Shown piece after piece: positions 11,001 through 21,556 of a stretch of 64,000 nucleotides of DNA (positions within the stretch are counted from its first letter, which is position 1; the number at the start of each line of letters is the position of its first letter). The stretch spans positions 16,546,639-16,610,638 of the forward strand of contig NC_061121.1 of NCBI RefSeq assembly GCF_002878395.1, written 5' to 3'. The position numbers and the translations under genes were made by a program. The stretch comes from Capsicum annuum. Lineage: Eukaryota; Streptophyta; Magnoliopsida; Solanales; Solanaceae. The notes beneath the pieces are model-generated. The model worked only from the letters and a program-made list of their open reading frames with translations, was not told where the DNA came from and ran no database searches.

Positions 11001-12340
11001 ATACCCAGGAAATACGCATATCGACCCATTAGAGATACAGATACGAGATCAACATGGTTATTGCAACCTAATTGATGCAGAACCAGATATTGAACCCTGG
11101 TAGTATGATATCAAATGCTTCCTAAAGTCAAAAGAATATCCAATACACGCCAATGTAGATAAAAAAAGGACTATTAGGTGACTTACTAATGGTTTCTTCT
11201 TAAGTGGGGAGATTCAGTACAAACGAACCCCAGATTTGAACTTGTTGAGATGTGTTAATATTCAGAAAGCTGAAAGAATCATGAATGAGGTACATTCGAG
11301 GGTATGTGGTTCACATATGAATGGCTATGTTTTAGCGAAGAAGATTATGCGGGCAGGATATTATTAGTTGACTATGGAGCGAGATTGCTTTCGCTTTGTT
11401 CGCAAGTATCATCAGTGCCAAATTAACGGTTGATTCACTCGCCACCTTCAGAGCTGCATCCTATGTCTGCTCCTTGGTCATTCGTTGCTTGGGGCATGGA
11501 CGTAATCGGTCCAATAGAACCAAAAGCTTCTAATAGGGATCGATTCATAATGGTCGCTATTGACTATTTTACCAAATGGGTAGAAGTTGCTACTTTCAAA
11601 TCAGTCACGAAGAAAACAGTAGTGGATTTTGTCCATTCCAACATCATATGTCGTTTTGATATACCAAAGTCCATTATCACAGACAATGCAACCAATCTCA
11701 ATAGTCATCTAATGAAGGAGGTTTGCGAGCAATTCAAGATGGTGCATCGTCATTCTACCCCTTACCGTCCCAAAGCAAATGGAGCCGTTGAAGCAACAAA
11801 AAAGAATATTAAAAAGATTCTTAGGAAATGGTCCAAGGATCTCGACAGTGGCATGAGAAATTACCGTTTTCTCTTTTAGGATATCGCATAATTATCTGTA
11901 CATTGACTGGCGCAACTCCTTATTTACTAGTCTATGGGACTGAAGCTGTGATACCCACAGAGGTCGAAATTCTCTCGCTTCAAATCATTGTTAAAGCCGA
12001 GATTGAAGATACTGAATGGGTCAAGTCTAGACTAGAACAATTATCATTAATAGATGAAAAAAGGTTAACGGCAGTTTGCTTTGGCCAATTATACCAGCAG
12101 AGGATGGCGCGAGCTTACAATAAGAAGGTACATCCTAGAAAATTTAAGGTCGGCCAACTTGTTGTAAAATGCATCATTCCACATCAAGAAGAGGCTGAAG
12201 AAAATTTTGCTCCGAACTGGAAAGGTCCATACATAGTTAAACAAGTATTATCAAATGGAGTTTTGCAACTTGCGGATCTGGACGAAAAAATGGCAGAAAA
12301 AGCTATCAATACCGATTCAGTCAAAAGATATTATATTTGA
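11001..12340 (+). pseudogene. Gypsy integrase, zinc-binding and catalytic core, broken
   Basis: From about 11270 the HHCC zinc motif is visible ('VHSRVCGSHMNGYVLAKKI', then 'CFRFVRKYHQCQING'), interrupted by a stop at about 11367. The catalytic core spans 11430-11880: 'WGMDVIGP' carries the first Asp, 'ITDNATNL' the second, and 'GAVEATKKNIKKIL' the Glu. A frameshift near 11850 moves the reading to the frame 11828-12340, which continues through 'LLGYR', 'TGATPYLLVYGTEAVIP' and the C-terminal 'NWKGPYIVKQVLSNGVLQL' and ends with TGA at 12338-12340. DDE residues survive but stops and the frameshift prevent a complete enzyme. Confidence 0.85.
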
Positions 12341-13699
12341 CACACTGGTGCTTAACATTCTCAAGTTGAGATGACGAAAGGCCATCATTCTACTTAACTA
12401 AATGTCGTTAATCCCTTGTCAGCCCTTCGAGCTTTATTTACCTTTCCTTGCTTACCCTTTTTGGAGCCAAAAAAAAACTTGTGGGTGAAAACCCAAGGAG
12501 GCACCCATAAGATGATTCAAAAAAATAGATAATGCATATAGAATTGAACTTCGTTCGACCTGATTTCTAAGTGGATACGTAGGTAGTCCTATTTTGGGGT
12601 TCGATCAGACCAAAAACAAAAAAAAAATAAAAAATCTTGGTATTCAAAGAAATCGAGACATATATCCTACTATCACTTTTATATGGCTCTTAAGTTTTAA
12701 TTTATCCTAAAAATCATTTTCCCTTTGTCCATTAAATACCTTCTGATTAATTTTCAAGAATGTTAAGCCTTGTGTGCTGTAAAAAAAAACTTATAGATGA
12801 AAACCCTCAAGGGCACCATAACAAAATGAAAAACGAGACAACCGAAATTAGAGAGGTCAATTGAGAAAATCCTAGAAGGATAACTTTAGTCAAACAAAGT
12901 TTATCATGACAGGACAAAAATCAATAAAAATGATTTGATTTGATTGAAAGATGAAGCCTAATTCGAGATCAGACAGTTTCGAAGGGTCAAATATCTACTC
13001 CAAATTGCGTGTCATGCATTATTGAAGTTAATATACACCTCCAGATAAGCTTCCCTCCTTTACTGTTAGAAATACCTTATATTCAAATATAATTCTTTTA
13101 TTCCTTCTTTTGATTCTTCCTTATTTCATTTTTACACGTTTTTTTATGCGTAAATCTTGTACCAAATGCAAAATAAAGAAAATGTGCGCAAATTGACCAT
13201 GGCTCCCAGTGAAATTGAGCAGAGATTATTGGGTGTACACCACCTTGACAAGGACAGGGAGTCAGTTAAGATAAGTGTTACGAGTGAAGCATTTGAAAAT
13301 GAAGAACAGAATCGTACTGAAATAAACAGAGATGCAACAGAATTTCAAAGACAAAGAGTCAAGCTCGCCAACCAATTAGTTGAATCAACCTTATCAAGTT
13401 GGGGCAGAGATAAGGAAAACCTCTAAGAAATTCAGGGCCACAAACCAACTACCAATTTTAAAATACACAATTTTTTTTCTCTCTCTCTTGCTTGAACAGG
13501 GGCAAAGTAGTCTTGTGAAGTTTATTGGGAAAAACAAGTATAGCAAAGTTAAGTTTTTTTAATTTTTCTCTTTTTGTTATGTTACTATAATTCTAAGTTC
13601 GTATCAATATAATTATAATAATAATAATAAAACCCTCATATTCAAAATTGGGGCATTTTTTTTCCAACAAAAAAGAATTAAAAAAAAATCTTAATCTTA
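12341..13699 (+). other. Gypsy 3' region upstream of the array
   Basis: About 1.36 kb between the end of integrase and the tandem array. It has A-rich stretches and the repeated phrase 'AAAACTT-T-G-TGAAAACCC' (about 12473 and 12786). One frame at 13157-13426 (89 codons, highly charged, 'QMQNKENVRKLTMAPSEIEQRLL') is uninterrupted; I do not recognise it. It could be a remnant of an extra open frame of the element or chance. No cellular gene. Confidence 0.5.
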
Positions 13700-15590
13700 T
13701 TTCGTCTTCATAGGGCGTCATCCCCTAGTTGACATCTTATCTCATCTTCATAGGGTGTCATCCCCTAGTTGACGTTTTATTTCGTCTTCATAGGGTGTCA
13801 TCCCCTAGTTGACATCTTAGGAAACACCATTCCCTAATTTTTCTTATCAGTCTTCATAGGGTGTCATCCCCTAGTTGACATCTTAGGAAACAACATTTCC
13901 TAATTTTTCCTATCCATCTTCATAGGGCGTCATCCCCTAGTTGACATTTTATTTAGTCTTCACAGGGCGCCATCCCCTAGTTGATATCTTAGGAAACACC
14001 ATTTCCTAATTTTTCTTATCCGTCTTCATAGGGCGTCATCCCCTAGTTGACGTTTTATTTCATTTTCATAGGGCGTCATCTCCTAGTTGATGTCTTATCT
14101 CGTCTTCATAGGGCGTCATCCCCTAGTTGACGTTTTATTTCGTCTTCATAGGGTGTCATCCCCTAGTTGACATCTTAGGAAACACCATTCCCTAATTTTT
14201 CTTATTTGTCTTCATAGGGTGCCATCCCCTAGTTGACATATTAGAAAATACCATTTTCTAATTTTTTCTATCTTTCTTCATAGGGCGTCATCCCCTAGTT
14301 GACATTTTATTTTGTCTTCATAAGGCGTCATCCCCTAGTTGACATCTTAGGAAACACCATTTCCTAATTTTTTCTTATCCGTCTTCATAGGGCGTCATCC
14401 CCTAGTTGACGTTTTATTTCATCTTCATAGGGCGTCATTCCCTAGTTAACATTTTATTTCGTCTTCATAGGGCGCCATCCCCTAGTTGATATTTTATTTC
14501 GTCTTCATAGGGAATCATCCCCTAGTTGACATTTTATTTCATCTTCATAGGGTGCCATCCCCCAGTTGACATCTTAGGAAACACCTTTTTCTAATTTTTC
14601 TTATCCGTCTTCATAGGGCGCCATCCCCTAGTTGATGTTTTAGTTCGTCTTCATAGGGTGTCATCCCCTAATTGACATCTTAGGAAACACCATTTCCTAA
14701 TTTTTCTTATCTATCTTCATAGGGCGCCAACCCCTAGTTGACGTTTTATTTTGTCTTCATAGGGCGCCATCCCCTAGTTGAGGTTTTATTTCACCTTCAT
14801 AGGGCGCCATCCCCTAGTTGACTTCTTCGGAAACACCATTTCCTAATTTTTCTTATCCGTCTTCATAGGGCGCCATCCGCTAGTTGACATTTTATTTCGT
14901 CTTCATAGGGCGTCATCCCCTAGTTGACATCTTAGGAAACACCATTTCTTAAATTTTTCTTATCCGTCTTCATAGGACACCATTCCCTAGTTGACATTTT
15001 ATTTCTTCTTCATAGGGCGTCATCCCCCAGTTGACATCTTAGGAAACACCATTTCCTAATTTTGCTTATCCGTCTTCATAGGGTGTCATCCCCTAGTTGA
15101 CATTTTATTTCGTCTTCATAGGGCGTTATCCCCTAGTTGACATCTTAGGAAACACCATTTTCTAATTTTGCTTATCCGTCTTCATAGGGCGTCATCCCCT
15201 AGTTGACATTTTATTTCGTCTTCATAGGACGCCATTCTCTAGTTGACATCTTAGGAAACACTATTTCCTAATTTTTCTTATCCGTCTTCATAGGATGTCA
15301 TCCCCTAGTTGACATTTTATTTCGTCTTCATAGGGCGCCATCCCCTAGTTGATATCTTAGGAAACACTATTTCCTAATTTTTTTATTCGTCTTCATAGGT
15401 CGTCATCCCCTAGTTGATATTTTATTTTGTCTTTACAGGGCGTCATTCCCTAGTTGACATTTTAGGAAATAAACCTTCCTATTTTTCTTCTTTACGTCTT
15501 CATAGGGTATGACAATCGCTAGTCGCATTTTAAGAAGCAAATATCCTAACTCTTTTTCATGCATTCATAAGGCATAACTTCCTTTGGTTG
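13700..15590 (+). repeat. Tandem array in the Gypsy 3' UTR (40- and 66-base monomers)
   Basis: About 36 units each begin CTTCATAGGGCGTCATCCCC followed by TAGTTGACAT. Two versions alternate irregularly. A ~40-base unit ends TTTATTTCGT. A ~66-base unit instead ends with CTTAGGAAACACCATTTCCT and AATTTTTCTTATCCGT, and contains the inverted pair TTAGGAAA/TTTCCTAA around a 5-base loop. Units differ by point changes (GGGCG/GGGTG, GTCATC/GCCATC), and the last two or three are strongly diverged. Tandem repeats in the 3' UTR of Tat elements are known and can seed satellites. There are no spacers of even length with unique sequence, so this is not a CRISPR. Confidence 0.9.
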
Positions 15591-16408
15591 CATTATTGAG
15601 AATAGAAATCTTATTTTATTGCGTACCTAGCTTAGACTCTATCATTTTAATTTATTTGTTCTTAAATTATTTTATAATTTTTTAAAAATAACTCACAAAA
15701 TTTTTCCAATGCAAACTGGGGCAGAAAATTTTGTTCGTTTTATTTTGTTATCTTTGATGTCTTGCAGGGTTTTCTGCAAAGCACAGGTCTGATGTCGAGA
15801 ATAAAAATTCCGTCCCCAGTCAAAATGCAGAAGAATGATCAATTTGAAGATAGTTAGAGTCAGCTTTGCATCCGTAGCGGCTCAACAGCTCAAGAGACAT
15901 CTTTGTAGCTTCTGATCAGGAGAACAAGCATCTAAAGTATTCTATGAAATGTTCTTTGGTAGAGTGTCAATGACTCAATCAATTTTTCAAGTTCAAGTCT
16001 CAAATCCTAACTTCAAGATCAAATTTTGAGATCAAAGTACCCATGGAAGACGATAACTGAAGATCCAAGAGGAAGATCTGAAGCAAGAGAATCAATATAA
16101 TAGAATAGATAGGATCTTGAATCTCCTTTCTAGTTTCATTTTTCTTTTCTGATGTAATAAAAGGAGCCACGAACCGGAAACTCGACGGGACCTCAAACTC
16201 ACCCATTCATTGCCACACCCACTTGATCTATATGTGACCTGATTCTCTTATAACCCGAGATATGTAGGATACCTAAAGCCAGGATTCGGTCACACCTCTT
16301 TCCTACTTATTTATGTATTACTTTTGAATAAATGGTTGGGCCAAAAATTAGTCATGTTTATTTCTTTGCTTGAAAATTCTCCATATTTCCAAGCAAAGAG
16401 GGGCATTC
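15591..16408 (+). other. Gypsy 3' UTR end and polypurine tract
   Basis: Non-coding sequence after the array. Its final bases AAGCAAAGAGGGGCATTC (16391-16408) directly precede the LTR start TGTAAACACC and form the polypurine tract that primes plus-strand DNA synthesis. A minus-strand frame at 16000-16206 has no recognisable content. Confidence 0.75.
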
Positions 16409-19169
16409 TGTAAACACCTAATTTTTTTACCAAACCTAATATTTTTATATCATTTTAGGGTTCAATTTATTTTATTTTTTAGGTCTAAATAAGATATTTT
16501 CAGTTTATCTTATTTTACAAGGTTTGTTTAAAATTTTCGAAAACTACAAAAAAATAGAGTCAAATTTTAATAAGCTTTTATTTTATTTTTTATTTAAAAA
16601 CGATATTTATTTTCTTCTTTTAACTTTTAATAAACAATCTAGTGATATTGATATTCCGCAATCATGTTCTAAGACTAATTATTTAACTTATCTATGTTTT
16701 AGTTTTAAATAAATTTTACCATTTTATTAATATCCTTAATTGAAAAAAAAAAATCCTAAACTACCATTCCCTCACCCTAAAACCACATTCCTATTTTCCC
16801 TCCAACACACTCCCATATTTCCCTCATGTTTGGCCCACACAAACACACACGACATCACAAAACTACCTCAAAAACTTCCTCAAAAACTTCCTCAACCCTC
16901 ACCCTATATAAAGACAAACACTACAACACTCTAGAGGGGGGACGAAAAAAAAACACGAAGAATTGAAAAAGAAAAGAAAGAAACAACATTGAAACCAAAA
17001 AAGAAAAACAGCAAGGAAAACAAGAAAGAAAAATAGTAGGGAACAAAGAAGAGGAAGAAGGAACACACAAGTGATAAGTGGTTTCGGGTTTTCCGTTCGA
17101 GTTTAGGTTCGACATAAGAGCTTCTCTTTTGATTTAGTTCGTCATACAGGTTATTGTTCAATCCCTGTACTATTACCTTTTTTTTGTAAATTTGGTTATG
17201 AATCGAAGCATGAATAAAGTTAATTCCATGACTTTTTCTATCGTTCGTGATGCGTAATTCATTATCTTTACATAGTTTACTTTATGTCACCATTTATAAC
17301 TAGTTTGCTATTCCGAAGTAGCGTTAACTAAATTTAATTGATTTCTAAATGAGATAATCGTTAGATTCATTAGCGTTAAAATATGTGTATTCGGTTGACA
17401 TACGATTAGTACAATTGCGTTGTAACTAGAATCTTAGACCTATACGCGTGTATGCATGCAAAATATAAGGTAGAAGAAGGAAACAGGGTCACAGTAAGCA
17501 ATATTTCATAATCACATTCCTCAATTGTGTGACTATACTGGCTTTTGCTTTGTCTGGGGTTTTCAATCTGGTTCAGTTTAACAACAACGCTACACTTGGC
17601 GAGAAAGTGTTGTAGAAGCCTTTACTATTACTAGGCGTGTGGCTATTTGTTGTTTCAATTTTTAGGTTTGGTTGGATCGTTGTGCCGAGGTACGTTAATC
17701 ATATAGATATATTTACGCGTATTGTTTTGCTCGTTGTGGGGTTGCTCTGCTTCACGCTGTTCATTGTGAATGAAGAGAATTGGAAGGGGGGTAAGAGTTG
17801 TTCAGTTGATAGAAAATTTTATCATCATGTATCTATTGGCAAAATAGGATTCTTAATAGTGAAATCTCATAGAACTAATAGAGACAAAATTTATTAATCA
17901 TTAGTCAATCATCCTTGTAATCATTAGGTAAAATAAAAAGTCAACTCATTGTTTAACCTCCTCAATCATAATGTTCCAGAAATAGAATCATTAGTATAAT
18001 TCCACCGTCGAATCACTGTGAACATAATTGTAGGAATAAATTTTCTAAGAAGGTTAACCCGAAGCGAAGCCGTCTAGAGTTTTTGCTTCTATATTTTGGT
18101 GTAAAGAAAAGCCTATGTTGTAACTTCTGTGTCCCACTTGTTTGAAACTTTTTGATTCCTCTTTAAGTTTTATTTTATTAATTATTTCATCCCTCCCATT
18201 CTTGATAATTTTTAGTTATGATACTTAAAATGTTATATGAATATAAATCGGTTAAATTTAGGTGTCATATTATTCGTATTATGTATAGTTTCTTATTAGT
18301 TTTAAAAGTAATTTGAGTGGTAGACCATTTAATCATCATAGGCTCTCGACAGTTAATTTTCAGGCTTAGTTATTCTTTTGAAGGTTAATTAATTAATTAG
18401 TGTAAAGATTGAGGAAAATGGATTGCAATCTTATTCAAAATTCGTCGTCATCGGTAAGAGAGAGGAAAAACTCATTTTCAAGGGAGAGGACTTGTAAAGA
18501 ACGAGTTAGGTTCTTAATCTGAAGAAAATTTTAAGTTTAATACAAGTGAAAGTCTAACGAGGAAGTCGAAAGCACTGCTATCGACCATTCGTTATAATAA
18601 AATAAACATACCATTTGAAGCTGTTTGAATTGGGTTGGGTAGATTCTAAACTTGTTAGGTGCTTATTTAAACTTTGAAAAATGGGAACGATCCATAAATG
18701 CCACAAAGGCGCGAGAAGTATACCAAAACTCGTGGTAAGGCCGAAAAGTACTACTATCGGTAAGCCACACATCAATACAGTTTTAAATACATTCAAAAAT
18801 AAATACAAGCGGAATTGAAGTCACAGTTAAGGCCAACAAATATTATATATCCAAAAGATTAATTTAAGCCAGACAGAAGTCATTAAAGCGACCGTGCTAG
18901 AATCACGGGACTCGAGGGGTGCCTAACACCTTCCCCTCGGTCAACAGAATTTCTTATCCGAATTTCTAGTTCGCAGACTAAAAATTAAGAGTCATTTCCT
19001 TTTGAATAGGGATTCAATAAGGTGACTTGAAACACCCAAACTCAATTCCAAGTGGCGAATTTGTAAATAAAATAATCCCTATTCAAAACGTCACTTTAAT
19101 TGAAAAAATCCATTTTCTCAAAACCAACTCCCTAGCGGGGTCGGATGCGGTAAAAATAGGGGTGTGACA
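16409..19169 (+). repeat. 3' LTR of the Gypsy element, complete (2761 bases)
   Basis: Starts TGTAAACACC after the polypurine tract and ends GGGGTGTGACA before the TGCTC duplication. The first 1648 bases match the 5' LTR remnant. The part after 18057 is unique in this window and holds the GC-richer end 'GACTCGAGGGGTGCCTAACACC...CTAGCGGGGTCGGATGCGG' typical of long Solanaceae Gypsy LTRs. TATA box at 16905-16912. Frames inside (16921-17161 minus, 17637-17897 plus) repeat those of the 5' LTR and are not genes. Confidence 0.9.
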
Positions 19170-19938
19170 TGCTCCTACTAGGAGACATCAAAATTGTATA
19201 AAACACATAAGTTTGTTTTATTCTGAAGATTGCAGTCCCGATCTTATTAGTCATGTTGATATTGGGTACGTATCTGACCCACATAAAGCTCGGTCTCAAA
19301 CAGGCTATGTGTTCATATGTGGTAGTATTGCCATATCTTGGAGATATACAAAGCAGTCTATCATAGCCATTTGATCGAATCATGATGAGATAATAGCTAT
19401 TCATGAAGCAAACCGAGAATGTGTATGATTGAGGTCCATGATACATCTCATTCGAAAAAAATGTGGTGTGAAATATGACAATCTAACCATAATTGTATAC
19501 AAATATAATGCAGCATACATACCACATCTTAAGGGAGGATTCATAAAAGGAGATAGAACGAAGCACATTTTGCCAAAGTTATTCTACATACATGAACTTC
19601 AAAAGAATGGTGATATTAACGTGCAACAGATACGTTCAAGTGACAATATGGCTGGTTTATTCACCAAATCTTCTCCAATGACAACTTTCAAGAAGATGCT
19701 GCATAAAATCGGGATGCAAAGGTTCAAGGATGTTCTCATTAGGTAGAGTTGATACGCGTTGTACTCTTTTTCCCTTATGAGGTTTTATCCCATTCTTGTA
19801 AGGTTTTTAATGAGACAGCGTATATGCGTATTGTTAGAGATGTGTATTTTTTTTCCTTCACTAGATTTTTTTCCCATTGGGTTTTTTCTAGTAAGGTTTT
19901 AACGAGGCACATCATCTGTCTAGACATTCAAGGAGGAG
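19170..19938 (+). pseudogene. Copia RT end and RNase H remnant, with polypurine tract
   Basis: Resumes the Copia RT interrupted at 6287: 'SAPTRRH', then 'DIGYVSDPHKARSQTGYVF', 'SIAISWRYTKQSIIA', a stop where Ser/Thr is usual, 'SNHDEIIAIHEANRECV', 'GFIKGDRTKHILPKLFY', 'LQKNGDINVQQIRSSDNMAGLFTKS' in pieces and a normal end with TAG at about 19745. These are the Copia RNase H blocks. In-frame stops near 19372 and 19423 and short losses make it non-functional. AAGGAGGAG just before 19939 is the polypurine tract. Confidence 0.85.
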
Positions 19939-20211
19939 TGTTATAAATGTATTTACATTATAGTGAATGTCTATCAAGATCTATTAAGAAGATCTAGTTG
20001 ATATCTATCATGATTTGAAGTACCTAATTGATATTTATCAGGATTTGAAGTATCTGTCTTTTAGTCAGAAACTTGAAGTATTTTCCCCTATAAATAAAGG
20101 TGTTTTGTTCATTGTATAATCCAATCGAGATGATATCTCATCCCTCATGGAAAATAAAGAAGTCTCTCCCTCTTCTCTCTATTTATTCTTGTTGTTCTTT
20201 ATTTATATTTC

Positions 20212-20213
<2 letters not shown>
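19939..20213 (+). repeat. 3' LTR of the Copia element
   Basis: Pairs with 3656-3876. Contains a ~50-base internal near-duplication (TTGATATCTATCATGATTTGAAGTA / TTGATATTTATCAGGATTTGAAGTA) missing from the 5' copy. The end merges with the (AT)n run, so the terminal CA is uncertain. Confidence 0.8.

Positions 20214-20270
<57 letters not shown>
20214..20270. repeat. (AT)n microsatellite at the Copia 3' edge
   Basis: An uninterrupted AT dinucleotide run of roughly 55 bases directly at the end of the 3' LTR; it replaces or hides the expected target duplication. Confidence 0.9.
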
Positions 20271-20273
<3 letters not shown>

Positions 20274-21230
20274 ATCTAAATATACTTCTCCCATTCTATA
20301 TAATTTGCTTCAAATTTGCTCTTCATTTTAAGGGAGGGCACTAACATGCTCAGAATTAAATGACCCAACTCAATTATTTATGCACACAATAAAAATTTCC
20401 CACAATATTTTTAGGGAAAATTACCATCATGGATCATATTAGTTATAACAGGAGATTTCAACCCTTTAAGATAGGCATAATACTTAAAAAAGTATTTCTT
20501 TAATTTGGTCTCAATTGTAATTTATGTTTCCCATTTTGGGTGTAAATAAGTAGATACGTATGTTCTATGTGACGTCTTACATGGCAATTCGAATGAAATG
20601 TCATGTTATATGTGTGTTCTATATATTCAACTTTATACAATTTAAGTATTTTTTGTGCACATTCAAAATTAAAAAGGGTAGATGTCCGCTAAAACAAAAT
20701 TAAATGACACGTTTATATATTATGTTTTTATGATATATCCATCGTAAATAGTATATTTGAAAACACAAATATTTAAAAGGAAATTTTTATTTAAATAGTA
20801 GACTATAGTTACTACCAGTGATTATTAAGTACAATATTAAACAATCTTGTTAATGATATAACCTTTTTCCTAATGGACTAATTCCTATTTTAATCTTTTG
20901 ATATATATATATATATATTGCCAACTTAAATGGATGGAGTATAAATGTAGACTTTAGAGACCCTTTTTACACATTTTTTTTTTTCTGACATTTACTTTGG
21001 TTGATGCATTAAATCACTACAAATACACATGCAACATCCAAAAGACAGGACAATTTCCCTCTACCAATAAAACAAAGGTCAATTTGCAGTAAAATAAATG
21101 TAACGCCAATTCTACTTTTAAATTCGAATTTCTGTTTACTCTCAAAAATAATAAAAACCTCATTTATAAACCAAGATTAATTTGCTTCGGAATGTTTGGA
21201 ACTCATTGGCTAGTGTGTTCTAACGTATAT
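20271..21230. other. AT-rich intergenic DNA
   Basis: No gene recognised. Contains a short (AT)n run at about 20901-20919 and several poly-T runs. Only short low-complexity frames. Confidence 0.6.
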
Positions 21231-21235
21231 GCACC

Positions 21236-21551
21236 TGTTAGAGTTTGTGACCCGAATTTTATTGATCCGATCATGAAAAGTTTATAGTGCGATCGAAGTT
21301 TGTGACCTGTATGTTTTTGGGTTAAAACTTATTTGTACGCACGTATTATATAAATGCGTTTAGTGGGTTGTTTCGGGTTGATATATATACGTCATTGAGA
21401 TAAATCGTCTCTATTGTTGTACTCCTCTCCATTATAGTGAATTCTCTCTGTCTTTGCCCGTGATTTTTCTCACCAAATTTTTTTACGTAAATCTGTATGT
21501 TCTTGATTTTTTTTTGTTTGTGGTTTGCTTATTACTGTCCGGTTCATAACA
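21236..21551. mobile_element. Solo LTR, Copia-like (316 bases)
   Basis: Begins TGTTAGAGTTTGTGACCC and ends GGTTCATAACA, so the ends form the inverted pair TGTTA/TAACA. The flanks GCACC (21231-21235) and GCTCC (21552-21556) are a 5-base duplication with one mismatch. There is no internal coding region or second LTR nearby, so it most likely formed by recombination between the LTRs of one element. Phrases such as TGCCCGTGATTTTTCTCACC are familiar from Solanaceae Copia LTRs (recognition only). Confidence 0.65.
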
Positions 21552-21556
21552 GCTCC

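Larger units (their letters stand above)
6288..19169 (+). mobile_element. Ty3/Gypsy (Tat-clade-like) LTR retrotransposon, 5'-deleted, inserted in the Copia RT
   Basis: 12.9 kb bounded by TGTAAACACC...GGTGTGACA and flanked by TGCTC on both sides. In order it holds a truncated 5' LTR (to 7936), part of protease, a G-patch-like linker, RT, a Ty3-type RNase H, a second RNase H, integrase, a ~4-kb 3' untranslated region with a tandem array, a polypurine tract and a full 3' LTR of 2761 bases. A second (archaeal-like) RNase H before integrase, long LTRs and repeat arrays in the 3' UTR are known traits of the plant Tat/Ogre lineage. Several stops interrupt pol and gag is absent, so the copy cannot move on its own. 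Confidence 0.9.
3656..20270 (+). mobile_element. Ty1/Copia LTR retrotransposon, decayed and interrupted by a Gypsy element
   Basis: A Copia-type element bounded by related LTRs at 3656 and 19939, both starting TGTTATAAATGTATTTAC. Internal pol remnants lie at about 5290-6287 and, after the inserted Gypsy element, at 19170-19745. The element reads left to right. Stops and deletions are frequent, so it is non-autonomous and old. The right boundary is obscured by an (AT)n run (20214-20270), so the exact 3' end and the right target duplication cannot be read. Without the nested insertion the element would be about 3.7 kb, shorter than a full Copia element, in line with internal deletions. Confidence 0.85.

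Noticed and set aside
13700..15590. CRISPR-like appearance of regularly repeated 28-30-base text
   Set aside because: The intervening sequence is itself repeated in two fixed forms, so there are no unique spacers. The host is a plant and the array lies inside a retrotransposon 3' UTR.
19132..19446. 104-codon minus frame
   Set aside because: Antisense to the Copia RNase H remnant, whose motifs are clear on the plus strand.
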